Source of the DNA: Ceratobasidium sp. AG-K
Taxonomy: Eukaryota > Basidiomycota > Agaricomycetes > Cantharellales > Ceratobasidiaceae
Length of the DNA: 64,000 nt
Assembly: GCA_037039685.1 (NCBI GenBank)
Contig: JAWNGF010000007.1
Coordinates: forward strand, 2,108,001 to 2,172,000
Direction: 5' to 3'
The position numbers and the translations under genes are program-made. The notes under the pieces are model-generated. The model worked only from the letters and a program-made list of their open reading frames with translations. It made no database searches and was not told the origin of the DNA. Shown one piece after another: positions 44,506-56,543 of this stretch. Positions within the stretch are counted from its first letter, which is position 1; every line of letters begins with the position of its first letter.

Positions 44506-47500
44506 TCACCTCGAATCGGCGGAAATGATACTCCCGATGCTGAGCGGATTGCGCTTGCCTTGGGGCTCGCGTCGGTACCCAGCGGAGGGCGAAGTTGGAG
44601 GCACGCGCGACGAGTCGTAGCCGTTGGCGTTGTTGTACCGCCCTACACCGGGCGCGGCAAACGGTCGGGGCTCCATCGCGTTCGCATTGTGCCGCGAGTC
44701 CATCCCTTGTCTGGAGTCCATCTGCCTCGAATCCATCCCTTGCCGCGAATCCATCGTCTGTCGCGAGTCCATCCCTTGCCTCGCGTCCATCCCAGGCTGT
44801 CGTGAATCCATCGCCTGCCTCGAGTCCATACCCTGCCTCGAATCCATACCCGGCTGCGGCTGCCTCTCCATCTGCCTCGAGTCCATCCCAGGCTGCCTCG
44901 GGTCCTGCCTCGGATCCCTCTCCATCCCGTTCGAATAGGCAGAATACCCACTCGCACTCCTCATCGGCGGCAAATGAACCTTGTCCCTCGCCTGCTGCGG
45001 CGACCTCTCAGCCGGAGTCGACCCACCCGAGGCAGGCGGCGGCGGGGGAGCACTGTACCCGTACCCCTGTCCCTGTCCCTGGGGATACCCTTGTTGCTGC
45101 TGCCACTGCTGCCCATAGCCTTCATAGTACCCGCCGTATTGGCCTTGTTGCTGTTGCTGCTGGTACCACCCTGCTGATTGGCGTGGACTTCGCGGGGGTG
45201 TGGGCGGTGGTTGTTGTGCGGCGGGTATACCTTGGGTATGTGCGTGTGGGGGAGCATACGGGGGTTGCATCGGCTGGGCGCTGGTAGAGCCAGACTGGTA
45301 CCCTTGGTTATTATACTGCCATTGCTGCTGGTACTGCGGCTGCTGAGGCGGGTACTGCACATCATACCCAGGACGGGGCGAATATTGCGGATACTGGCCA
45401 TAATAATACGGAGGCGGGGGAGGAGGCTGGTGTTGATGCTGGTTCCACATCGGGGGTGGCTGGTGCTGCGGCGGGGGAGGATAGTACGGCTGTTGTTGTT
45501 GAAACGGAGGCCAGGCTTCGTCGTGTCGTGCGCGCTTTTGTTCCCTAAAGTCGGCTTCCGGGCGGGATCGTTTGCTGCTTGCGCTGTTGGCGCGTTCGGG
45601 ACCGCTAGAGGGCGAGCTGTGTGGGGGGTTGGTGTGTTGGGGGGCGGGGGTATGATTGGGTGGGGGCGCGACGTGGCCGGGTGGGGGTGCGCCGTGACTG
45701 GGGGGCGACGTGGTTTGGTGGGGCGACGTGGTTTGGTGGGGCGACGTGGTTTGGTGGGGCGACGTGACTTGGCGGGGCGCCATGGTTGGGCGGCGGCGCA
45801 CCATGGTTGGGAGGAGCGCCATGGCTCGGGGGAGCACCATGACTTGGAGGCGCGCCGTGGTTGGGAGGAGGTACGCCGTGATTAGGAGGAGGCGCGCCAT
45901 GGCTCAGAGGAGCCCCATGATTCGGCGGCGCACCATGATTAGGCGGCGCACCATGACTAGGCGGCGCATGACTCGGCGGAGGAGCATGACTCTGAGGAGG
46001 CGCACCATGTCCAGGCGGCGGACCCGCATGGCTCGGGGGCGCAGAATGGTTCCCGGTTGGAGACTGCATCGGCATATGGCCCGACTGCATATGTCCAGAT
46101 TGCATATGTCCAGACTGGATATGACCCGACTGGGACATGGGCGGCTGCATATGCGACCCAGGAGGCATGTGTGAATTCGTGGGGGGCATATGAGACCCCG
46201 ATGGCGGCATGTGCGACCCAGATGGAGGAATGTGCGACCCAGACGGGGGAATGTGCGACCCAGACGGCATGTGCGGATTAGTGGGCATGTGTGACGAGGG
46301 CTGCATATGACCCTGCATGTGCTGCATATGTCCCGACTGCTGCATATGCGAGCCTTGGTGCGCTGGCTGTTGCATATGGTGCATGGGCGGCGGCATGCCA
46401 TGGTGCGGGGGCATCGCGTGCGGAGGCATGTTGTGGGGAGGCATTCCTTGGCCGGGGGGAGGCATCCCCTGTCCGGGCGGCGGCATCTGTCCTGGGGGAG
46501 GCATTCCGCTTTGGGGGTGCTGTGAGGGTGGCATTTGGGCGGGAGGCATCTGGCTGGGCGGGGGCATGCCTTGGCTCGGGGGAAGTTGACCGGGAGGGGG
46601 AAGACCCTGTCCTGGAGGAGGATGCTGTCCAGGGGGACCTTGCGCTGGCATTCCCTGCTGCATCTGGGCCTGTGGATGCATCTGCCCAGGCGGGATTTGC
46701 TGTCCATGGTGGTGATGCGGCGGGGGGAGCGCACTCCTGGCACCGGCGGGGGCAGTCCAATCCCACTGGGCGGCAACGGGTTGGGGCCTGCGCTCCGTGC
46801 AGACGGGGCAGGTGGCGGTGGCGGGGCAGGAACCGGGTCCTCGTCGTCGAGTGGGACGACTACGGCGCCTCCGCCAGCGAACGGATTTCCTCCGCCGTGG
46901 GGCGCAAGGGCCGACGAGTTGGGCGCTTGGACGGGTCGTTTGCGCACCCGAATGTCTTTGCGGATGCGAATCTTGATGCCCTGGTCGGCGAGCGAGCACG
47001 AGAGCGACGTCGACTCTGCACAAGTCAGCACACATCCAATCGTTAGGAGCGCACTCACCCTCCATCCCAGGAAACTTTTTTGCGGTAAAGACATAGAACG
47101 GATTGGAGTAGATCGACTTGCAGTGGTGCACCGTAGCCCTGTCACACATGAGCCAGCGCCACGGCCGCATCGCAAAACTTACCCATGGACCTCGAACAGC
47201 GTGAGCTTCAGGCGGTACGAGCCTTCGGTGCGCACGCTCAAGTCGGGAAACACAAAAAAGCCAGCGTCCTGGCCGTTGTTCTCGCTGTCTTTTAAATGGT
47301 ACAACGACGACACCACAGACCCCGTCGTGCACCGAGTCTGTTCACGTCAGCCCCGCCGAATCCCAAGTCTCAACACACGTACCTTGCCGTCCTTGAGCAG
47401 GTGCAGCTCATCATCGGTATCCACGCTCGCCAGACTGGCAAACATGAAATAATACGGATTTTGGAGGTATGATTGCGACGAGCTGGGTGAGCCTGGTCGG

Positions 47501-47820
47501 GCGGGGTCGTTTGGGTTGATCACGCGCAGCTGCACAATCGGCGGCGGGTCGATCGGACGGCGGTCGGCTGCGACGGGTCAGTACACGTCATCAACATCGA
47601 CTGCACTCACCCTTGCCCCCGACACCGCACATGCGCGCCTGCTTTGGCTGCTGGCGCACCGTGAGCTCATACTGCAGCTGCCCAGGCGCCATCGTCTACA
47701 GTCTCTGGTAGTGGTCGTGGGTGCGACCGAAAGTGTGGTCCGCAAAACTCACTTATAAGGTCCCGGCGCTTCGGTTACCATCCCTCCGGTCCCATGCCCT
47801 AATCCCATGATTCCTGGCAT
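44506..47820 (-). CDS. Velvet-domain transcriptional regulator with long disordered C-terminus
   Basis: The velvet domain is spread over short exons: QLQYELTVRQQPKQARMCGV, GGKADRRPIDPPPIVQLRVI, SYLQNPYYFMFASLA, TRCTTGSVVSSLYHLKDSEN, GFFVFPDLSVRTEGSYRLKL, NPFYVFTAKKFPGME and CSLADQGIKIRIRKDIRVRK. This fits the VelB/VosA family of light- and development-dependent regulators. An 800-residue-scale P/H/Q/M-rich tail follows, ending KRNPLSIGSIISADSR, the usual end of this family. To connect domain, tail and end, one base must be added in each of two G-runs (46722-46727 and 45700-45705, plus strand). Exon 1 (from ATG 47820, ending EAPGPYK) needs one base at its donor near 47752; an alternative start is 47692. 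Because the conserved end lies beyond both shifts, assembly error is the simplest reading. Confidence 0.85.
44690..44910 (-). repeat. Tandem MDSRQ-coding repeats in the velvet gene
   Basis: About a dozen consecutive 5-7 residue units built on MDSRQ (GMDSRQ, AMDSRQ, PGMDARQ, TMDSRQ) encoded by diverged 15-21 bp repeats. Lies in the disordered tail just before the conserved C-terminus. Confidence 0.8.
45690..46480 (-). repeat. APPNHG/HMPPSGS/HMQSG coding repeats in the velvet gene
   Basis: Blocks of short coding repeats: four near-identical 18-bp units giving APPNHV (about 45705-45780), many HGAPPN units (45780-45960), HMQSG units (46070-46130) and HMPPSGS/HIPPSGS units (46180-46280). Low complexity, rich in C/G homopolymers. 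Confidence 0.75.
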
Positions 47821-49873
47821 GCACATGCTTCCAAAAAACGCCAAACCTTAACCGAACCACCGGCCCGGCTCCCGTGCGCCCGCGGGGATAGCCTATACAC
47901 GCCTGAAACTCTCATAACCATCCGGTCGCGACAGTGTCAGCACGAGCATGTACGAGGTGCGTATCATTGCTTGAAATCCTAGCGAGCAACTCGGGTTTGA
48001 ACAAATTGTTGAACTGAAATATGGAGTAAACAGAGGTTTCATTTCGCGTGTATGTTTTGGCGACCTGAATAGCCTCGGAACCGACCCGATGCTAATTAGC
48101 ACAGCAACCCCGCGCCGACAATGAAATGTTTAGCCCAGGGGTTACGCGTTATGCACATCCAGTTATTGTCCAAATGAAACGATCGATAAATGCAAACATC
48201 CACGTACCCCTAGGTTAACTCCAACTTTTTTCGCTGGTGCGCACGTGTCGCAAGATATTGTCGACCCAAGCTCCATCTAAAATGACGTAGAGTCCCAGCG
48301 GGGCGGTGTGATACGAACCAAGCGGACACTACCGTCCGCACGTTACCACGAACGCTCGCCACCCAGACCGGCGCCGCAGAGCTCCCGATTCAAGGAAGCA
48401 CGGTACTTGAACTCTCCCATCGCCATCCAGCGGCTCCGAACCCGCCCTCGCCGCACCGTTTACCCTCCCCTTGCCAACCTAGGGGCTCGGTTCCGATTCC
48501 CTGCGCAGATCGGCAGGCGACTACCTCGCATTTCAAACGTTGCCTCTGCGCGGGACAACAGCTTCCAACGAACCGCGCGCCTCTTTTAATTCACCGGGGA
48601 TGGATGGTCTGGACTCGTCGATGCGAGCCCCGATAGAAATGGAATGTATATGCACTAGAATGTTCGTTCGAGCTAAATCATGCTACAACCAATTCATTAT
48701 CAGACGACGCCCGCCAATCCCCCACCGAGGTTCTTTCTGAATGTGAATTGCAGATATCCACGATATATCGAGACAAAGGGTTACACCATCAACGGCACCA
48801 CTGCCGCCGGTCGGCACTCACTGTAACGACATGTAACCTAATAGAGCGCATATACCCGCCATGCCCGCACCAGTTGACAGGCCTCCCGACTCCCATCGGA
48901 CGCCGAGCGGTTCACCTGTCGTTCAAGGTTTGCCTCGATTGATTGGCTGTAAGCGTCGCGAGCTAACCAGATGCAATGTTTCGTCGATTAAAGTTGCGGG
49001 TTACATCGATCAAAATAACATGCACATAAATGTTGACGCGCGAGTATTCAACTATATAATTAACCTGGCGCATCGTGCTTGGAGCTTGCAGACGACCGAT
49101 CAATCGCTATCATTAGGAGTAAAACATTTACCGAGGCAAAAAGTGCTCAGATCGTACTAACCAAATTTATCGTCCCTAGCGGTCCCTATCACCTAGGCTC
49201 TGACAAGCCCAGAAAAGGAAACGGCCTAGCACGTCGTCTAGTGAGCAGTACGTCACTTGTGCGATCACATCTCCTCATCGGCCCTGTCAATTCATGGAAC
49301 GTCTATCGTGGAACGCACCACCTTGCAACGAACAAATCGCCTAGATCCACAGGAGGTAAAATAAGAGCCTAGTCTACACCGTTATGGCTAGCTCACCCGT
49401 TCCCGGGGTTTGGCAGTCTGGTCGTTTGGAACAGCCAGAGGACGAGTCTATGGAATAATTCAGTCGCCACGACCGGAGGAACTTGATCAAGGGCTGTCAA
49501 TTGTCGCGTTCAGGGACATCAAATGTTCATATGCGTACAAGGGGAGCCAAACGTCCTGTTTGTCCCTGCGTGGCAACCGAGACGGCTCGGTTGGGTTCGA
49601 CGTAAAGACTGCGTTGCGCTGGTCCATCCCAGGTGACGGAAATCCGAGCACAGTGCTGGGGTCCCATACCGAGTTGGAGCAGGTCCGACCAGTCGGAAGT
49701 AACCTTTGGGGGAGCCACCCCAGAATTAGGGATTAAAGTTCTCTTTAGGCTGATGAGATGTGATAGAAAACTGGATTCCATAGAACGGGTGGACACACGC
49801 AATCTGATCCTGGAGCAACAGGCAGGAGATCCCCGGACGACCGGGCGTCGATCGCAACTCCTAAACTCACGGG
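47821..49873. other. 2 kb gene-free stretch
   Basis: Open frames up to about 108 codons on the plus strand but none with a recognisable domain, codon pattern or intron structure. It includes the upstream region of the velvet gene and the 3' flank of the acyl-CoA dehydrogenase gene. Confidence 0.45.
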
Positions 49874-52250
49874 TCACAGCCTGGGTTTCCCCGCATAGAC
49901 AATTTCCCTGTCCCACACCTGTCGCTGCGCACTCTGGGCAAGTTTGACGTCTCGCATGCATTCGGACAGTCCGCCCTCTTGGATCCATCGTGCTGCGATG
50001 ACCGCGTCTGCAGGTAGTCTGGACCACGCCGCGTGCTCTAGCAGGTATGACGCGGAAGCGATCTGCGCCACGAGCAAGAGGGCTGGACGCGCAAGCGCTG
50101 GCGGGAACGTCTGAATTGCGTGAGAGTCTCGCATAAATAGACTCTCCAGGTCCGCCACTGCACTGACAAGCGCAGCAGGGGCCTCTGTGCTTCGATCGCC
50201 TAAATCACGCAACACGCCTTGCGCGATGATTTCTTTTGACCACTGTGCAATGTGTCAGTTCAACAGGTACCGACGAAACAAAGTGTACCTCGGAATCACG
50301 AACAGGGCCTCGAGCGACCCAACCACGTGCAACGACCACGTACCTCGCAGAATGCCTTGATTGGAGCACCTCCATCTTCACGCGCTGCACGCATCATGTC
50401 CAACGCGAGCACGTTGATCGTACCCTCCCAAATCTTTTCAACCAATGCGTCTCTGATCAGCCTGGACTTGGTTCAGCAATTGTCGATCCCATTCAATCTC
50501 AACTCACCTCCCAATGCCGGTTTCCTCCATGTAGCCAAGTCCCCCAAGCGCCGCCATGCATTCCGCCATGCCGTTGGTCGCATGCTCGGCGGCAAAGGCC
50601 TTTAGGACGGGCGTCAACAAACGGAGCCTTTGTTGCTCATCGGTACGTGCTATCCCAGTCTCGGAAACACCCAGCAGCCGCACCACACCAAAGAGGAAAT
50701 GCACGAGCGCGCGTCGAAGGACCTCGATCCGTGCAAGGGTGGCTGTATGCAGGGGGACATCTGTCAGAAGCACCTGCTCCCCCGGCTTGCCTGTGCCAAC
50801 TCGGCGAACATAGGTGTATGCCCGTGCAATGTGCAAGCACCGCGCTAGGGGACCGATGGATGCTGCCGCCGAGTGGACGCGAGTTATGTTTAGGACCGGG
50901 GAGATCGCGCGTACTCCATTGGGTTTGGCGAGGGTTGGAGGTGAAATCGGGGTGCCTGCCTCGCTAATAGGGCTGCGGTTCGCGCTCGGAGGTACTAGCA
51001 AGAACCCAATGGTCCTATCCAGCGTTAGCTCGGCGGTTGGAAGCGCATGTGTGCCAATCTTGTTTTTCAACCGATGAACTGAGATTCCATTTCGGGGTTG
51101 GAAGGGCAAAGCATGCGCATTGGACGTAAAGAGGGTAATGTCTGCGTCTGGGAGGGGAACTACAAACAGGCCTAGACCCAGGCTGGCGATCGCGTTGGGG
51201 TTTGTAGAATCAGGGACGGCTTGAACTTGAGCAAGTGCGAGCGAGACTTGTCCATCCGTAGCAGAAGAGAACCATTTGACACCAGAGAGCAGATAAGGTG
51301 ACCCACTTTCGATCCCGCCACTACTCCAAAGCGGGCGGGCGGTTGTCTCGGTGTGCGAGACATCAGATCCGCCGGGGCGCTGCGCAAAGGCAATACGTCA
51401 GTTTCCCCGAACTCGGACGGGGCATTTATCCGAAAAGAGACACGGGTAGGAATGCAAGGTTGTGGGCGCATACCTCGGTCATCCATTGGCCAGCCGTATA
51501 TGCCAAGCGCGGATCACGACTAACATAAAGTTAGTTTGACGTAGAACGCAGCACGAATCGGACTCGCCTTAGGAGACGCGGCAGAAGATTTTCCTTCATA
51601 TGCGGGGTTCCAATTAACTCGAGTACCCGTGCGGCGCCGTCCGTCATTGCCATGGGGCAAGAAACCTAATCGCAGACAAGGTTATTCGATTCCCGGGGTT
51701 GAAATGTTTGACTTACTTCGTGAGAATCAGCATTCCAAATGAACACTTTAGAAAACATGAGCACACGCGCGAGAGCCCCATGGTTGGCCCTGTCATACGC
51801 GGTGGAGACGAGCCCTTCCTTTGCCGCAACTTGTTTAAGACCGCGCCATCCTTCTGATGTTTTAAGCTCGTCGACTCGTTGACCAAAGTGGTTATATTGG
51901 ACCAGCGTTGGCGGAGCTGTCACGGTGCCTAGTTGACGAATGTCTGGCCGGCAAGTGAGCGAGATAACAAAGGTGCTTGGAAGAACGACTTGCATCCGTT
52001 GATGTTGTCTCCCAACTCTGTCAGCTCTCGTGTAATTTGGAGGTGAGAGCTAGATTACGCATAAGAATATGACAGATTGACAGCTTTGTGCGCGTACCTC
52101 TCGGGAAAGAATCGTCGAACCAAGGTGGGTAGGACAGGGTCATCCAGGAAGGGGTGGAGCACAGGCGGCTCCTCCTATGAAAACTTTGAGTTAGAGTCGA
52201 TAGGGGTTGTACAGCCTACTTGCCTGATGAAAGCCTTCTTCAATCCTCAT
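49874..52250 (-). CDS. Acyl-CoA dehydrogenase, AidB-like
   Basis: The first exon (52224-52250, MRIEEGFHQ) is joined by a GC-AG intron to EEPPVLHPFLDDPVLPTLVR. After one or two further exons come PPTLVQYNHFGQRVDEL and KTSEGWRGLKQVAAKEGL. The catalytic core reads QWMTERPGGSDVSHTET, VKWFSSATDGQVSLALAQ, LPTAELTLDRTIGFLL, NITRVHSAAASIGPLARCL, AALGGLGYMEE and IWEGTINVLALDMM, the order seen in AidB-type FAD acyl-CoA dehydrogenases. The end is YAGKPRL, TGA 49874-49876. The substrate of fungal homologues is not established. A possible second GC-AG intron (GCAAGTCG) follows ELGDNING. Exon order around 51950-52120 is uncertain. Confidence 0.85.
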
Positions 52251-52563
52251 CGCGTCTGGTACACTGGGTGATGGGGAGCTCTACGGTGGTAGCCTCGGGT
52301 TGGGTGGGGTGAATTCCGGCTATCAACAGTCCCGGGGAGAGTTTCACGAGGAGCCAAAGCCGTAATGCCAGGACATAAAAGGCTAAAGACTGTCATCTGA
52401 CCTGAAAGTGATCGTGGACGTCGCAACTGTTCAGCAATTCTCCAGGTGATGTGTCAGCAATCGGGCAGTAAGCGCCACATTGCATGACAAACACTGGCAC
52501 ACGTACCCTGCTTCTCCACACTTGCGTCTGCCCACCAACACTCCGAACTCGAACCATACCACA
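52251..52563. promoter_or_regulatory. Bidirectional spacer, AidB-like / SFT2
   Basis: 313 bases between divergent starts. No clear TATA on either side. Confidence 0.35.
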
Positions 52564-53495
52564 ATGGCCAGCAACAACGATGAGGGCGCCTTTAGAGCAT
52601 CTCTCTCCCAGTTTCGATGGGCACGAGGAAATCATGACGATTCGCAGCCGGCTGCGTCGACTGGTCAGCCTTGGAATTACTGCGGTGGATCACATCAATT
52701 AACCCATTTGCTCAGGTTCCAACCCGTTTAGCAGGATGTACAACTCGATGAGCTCTTATGTGCCACTGAGGAGTGACGAGCGGTCTAATGAGGAAGAGGC
52801 ATATTTTGCCCTGAGTCGGTGGGAGCGGTGAGTCGTGGTCAGTAACTTGGCTTGTGTAGATTAGCCTTTGCTGATTTTTGCATAAACTGAATTGCTCGCC
52901 AATTCATTTGATTGGTTCAACAGGCTACTAGGATTTGGCGCATGTCTTTTGGGCGCGGCGGCGTGCTTCTTTGTTGCGTTTCTCACCTTGCCAATGCTGG
53001 TCCTGCGACCTGGAAAGTTTGCTTTGGCATTTAGGTATGTCCCGTTGTCCCGAAGATGGGGTGTTGTATAAACCATTCACCTCCTAGTCTTGGATCTCTC
53101 CTTGTCATGTTTGGGTAAGTTGCCCTTGGATAGCTTGGAGGCGACCAACTAATATCAGCCTAGATTTTGCGTCTTGATCGGCCCCGTCAATCAGATCAAA
53201 CACCTGTTGTCCAAAGATCGACTTCCATTCACGGTGACATACTTTGGGTCTCTCGCCCTCACTCTATACTTTTCTGTTGGGGTACGTTACCTCGTTTAGT
53301 TCATGCTTACTATTTTTGGTATTCACGTTGGGTTTTATACAGAACCCGTCCTACTTTGGCGCCATCATCTCTGCTATTATCCAAATCATCGCTCTGGTCT
53401 CGTACATCGCCGCCTACTTTCCCGGAGGTACCCAGACCCTTCGCTTTGGAGGACAAATGGCGCTTCGGGGCGCGGGTAACTTGTTGCCCATCTAA
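52564..53495 (+). CDS. SFT2: SFT2-family vesicle transport protein
   Basis: ATG at 52564. Short exons give a soluble start ([20 protein letters not shown]), then [20 protein letters not shown] and [20 protein letters not shown]. The four-span Got1/Sft2 core follows: [60 protein letters not shown] and [20 protein letters not shown]. It ends [20 protein letters not shown] then GNLLPI, TAA 53493-53495. RPGKFALAF and GPxxQxKHLL are family signatures. Members work in retrograde endosome-to-Golgi vesicle fusion in the Golgi membrane. All exon joins are in frame. Confidence 0.92.
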
Positions 53496-53806
53496 GGCAC
53501 CGATGGTGGGTTAGGAAAGGTGGTTTGCGACTGGCTGGGCTGGAATACGACTGCGTCTTGCGCGTGTGAGGCCGGGTCCAGGAAATGTATCTTAGCGGTT
53601 TTGTATCCAATAATAGGATTGCTGGTTTTGCTTAATGCACTCGTGATGAGCAATTGAGTCTTGAGCGTACACCCACTCACAAAACGGTGGTCTGTTGCCC
53701 TTGGTCCACAAGTAACAAGCGACACAATCGCAGAAACGAGGCACAAGATTTCGATCTAATCTAATCTCAGCCCAAGATCACGAGACCGGTCCAAGCTCCG
53801 CGCCGA

Positions 53807-53813
53807 TATAAAA
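53807..53813 (+). promoter_or_regulatory. TATA box of the MMSDH gene
   Basis: TATAAAA 57-63 bases before the ATG at 53870. Confidence 0.55.
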
Positions 53814-53869
53814 TCCCCGCATCTTATCCTCCACACGCATCCCCGACCCAAACCCACCCCACTCTCAAA

Positions 53870-56247
53870 ATGCTGCGAAACCGTGCTCTTCGCCCGTCTA
53901 GCCTTTCGACTCTGCGTCAACGACACGTCTCGACGCTCTCTGCGCCCGCTCGGAAAGCTGCCGAGCAGCTCTCGAAAGAGTGGAAAGGCACGAGTGCGAC
54001 TGGTGAAAAGACGAAACTTTATATTGGCGGAGAGTTTGTGGAGAGCAAGGCGTCGGATTGGCTTGACGTACTTGATCCGGTTAGTCGACATTCCCCTGCT
54101 CGTGGCATGTTTTGACGAGGATTGTCGCTAGTCTACCCAAACGCTCTTGACCCGTGTGCCGGAAACCACCTCGTCCGAATTCGACGCCGCCGTCGATGCA
54201 GGCCAACAAGCATTCAAGACTTGGAGCAGGACGAGCATCCTGACGCGCCAGCGCGTGGTCATGGAGTACGTACAACTCACACATTCGTTGATGGCCAACT
54301 AACTCGGCCGCGTAGACTTCAGCACCTCGTCCGTAAACACGCACCGTCAATCGCCCAGAGCATTGTTCTTGAACAGGGCAAAACGTTTGGCGACGCGCAG
54401 GGTACGTGCATTCGACTACCATACTCGTCTACTAATTTCATTTGGACTGGCAGGTGATGTGACTCGTGGGCTGCAGGTCGTCGAGTCCGCGTGCGCGATT
54501 ACGTCCAACCTGCTTGGTGATAAGTTAGAGGTTAGTAAAGATATGGACACCGAGACTCGGAGGTTGCCCTTGGGCGTATGCGCTAGGTTCGTATGGGAAT
54601 CATTATCCCTTAAACGACTACCAAATTTAACCCGGGATTCAACCTTAGTGTTGCACCTTTCAACTTCCCTGCAATGATTCCGCTCTGGTCAATCCCTATG
54701 GCTATCGCGACCGGAAACACCCTCGTTTTGAAACCATCGGAGCGGGATCCGGGTGCTGCCATGTGAGCATAGCAGTTAGCCTTGACTAAGCGATGCTTAT
54801 ATGCGTAATAGGATCATTGCCGAGCTGTGTGAACGTGCCGGGCTCCCAGCTGGTGTCCTGAACGTTGTACACGGAACGGTTCCCACCGTTAACGCGATTT
54901 GCGACCATCCCGCGATCAAGGCGATTAGCTTTGTAGGCGGAGACAAGGCTGGTAAACATATTTACGAGAGGTAAGTCTTTCGAATGCGGCTCAAAAAGCT
55001 GCCCCTGACGGCAACTTCCCGTTGTATAGGGGGACCATGAACGGAAAGCGCGTACAGGTGAGGGCGCCCTGGCTGGCGTTGCGGCGACCGTTGGTGCTAA
55101 ATTTCGCCTTTTGTTTTCGATAGGCGAATCTAGGTGCAAAGAACCATGTAAGTCTTCATTCAAGATTGGCTGTACAAACAAATTAATTGTGTTCGACTTA
55201 GGCTGTGATTCTCCCAGATGGTACGTTTGCCTTTCCTTAGCTTGTTCGAGCATCGCCTCGATTGATACTTGCCTAGCCAATAAGAATCTTGCTCTGAACT
55301 CGATTATCGGTGCTGCATTCGGCGCCGCCGGACAGCGATGCATGGCCATCTCGGTTGGTAAGTAGATTCTATCACTAAATTAGCTGTTGCCGTTCTCATC
55401 TCGCGCATATATGCAGCCGTCTTTGTTGGTGCGGCTCAGTCTTGGGTTCCGGAACTCGTGGAGCGCGCGAAGCACCTCAAGGTCAACGGTGGATTTGAGC
55501 CTGGTACGGATCTGTAAGTTGCTTGTATTTCTATATTTGGTCTATTGGCTAATTTCGTTCAGTGGCCCACTGATATCTCCGCACGCGAAGAAACGTGTTG
55601 AATCGATTATCCAATCCGTAAATGATGAAGGAGGAAAGATCCTGCTTGACGGGCGAGGTCTCACAGTCGCCGGCTATGAGAAGGGTAACTTTGTCGGGCC
55701 AACCGTCGTTGAAGCCGTCAGGGACATGCGAGCATACAAGTAAGCTTGATTCGTCTTAGTCAACGAAAGATACTAAAGACCAACAGGGAGGAGATCTTTG
55801 GTCCCGTACTCGTCTGTGTCCAGGCGGATACATTGGACGATGCGCTTGCTATTGTAAACTCGAACAAGTATGGCAATGGCGCCGCCATCTTTACTCAATC
55901 CGGTGCCTCGGCAAGGAAGTTTGAATCCGAGGTTGAAGTAGGACAGGGTGAGTGCTCAACTATTGTATCGCCGCTCAGAACTAAATATGATTATAGTTGG
56001 CGTCAACGTTCCCATTCCAGTCCCTCTTCCTATGTTCTCGTGGAGCGGAAACAAGGCTAGCTTTTTAGGCGACATTTCCTTCTACGGCAAGAGGTGAGAC
56101 TCGTCAACCAGTGGTCGCGATTGTTGCTGATCTATGCTCCCTAGCGGTATCAACTTTTACACTCAGACTAAAACAACTACAAGTTTGTGGCGGGCCGAGG
56201 ATGCAACCGCGAACAAGGCTTCGGTGGATATGCCTGTGATGCGGTAA
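53870..56247 (+). CDS. Methylmalonate-semialdehyde dehydrogenase (acylating), mitochondrial
   Basis: An arginine-rich mitochondrial presequence ([20 protein letters not shown]) precedes an ALDH6-type core: [107 protein letters not shown] (catalytic Cys), [20 protein letters not shown] and [20 protein letters not shown]. The end is [11 protein letters not shown] 56245-56247. The [11 protein letters not shown] and NLGAKNHAVILPDA motifs separate this subfamily from other aldehyde dehydrogenases. It converts methylmalonate/malonate semialdehyde to propionyl-/acetyl-CoA in valine and beta-alanine catabolism. Two tiny exons (24 and 19 nt, about 55124-55219) encode ANLGAKNH and AVILPD. All joins keep frame. 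Confidence 0.94.
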
Positions 56248-56499
56248 AATTGGAGGGTTTTGACATGTGTATATAATGTTATGAAGTACATCTTAACTAA
56301 GATCCTTCGGAGTGACACAGTTATGTGAAGGGGAACAAAACGCGCGGTGGAAACCCGAGAGAATGAAGAATCTCTCACATACTGTTGATTCAGTCTTACG
56401 TAATGCTGCTCCGTTGTACAGTATGGTAGTTTCCTCAGAAAACAGATCGGTTGCACAGCAATATGGACAGACGCATGCGAATTGTCCATCGAGGGGCCT

Positions 56500-56543
56500 T
56501 CCGGAGTGATACGTGATCTCATTGCTCGCCAAGTCACTCCGGA
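56500..56543. repeat. Inverted repeat, 10-bp perfect arms
   Basis: TCCGGAGTGA (56500-56509) pairs with TCACTCCGGA (56534-56543) across a 24-base spacer, about 250 bases past the MMSDH stop codon. A related TTCGGAGTGA lies near 56307. Confidence 0.55.

Noticed and set aside
44595..47452. Long plus-strand and alternative minus-strand open frames (up to 575 codons)
   Set aside because: They are shadows of the repeat-rich, GC-rich velvet tail. Only the frames joined by homopolymer corrections end in the conserved NPLSIGSIIS.
49600..49740. Possible structured RNA or 5S-like gene (GGTCCCATACCGAG-type sequence)
   Set aside because: The 5S internal control boxes and pairing could not be matched by eye; no RNA gene supported.
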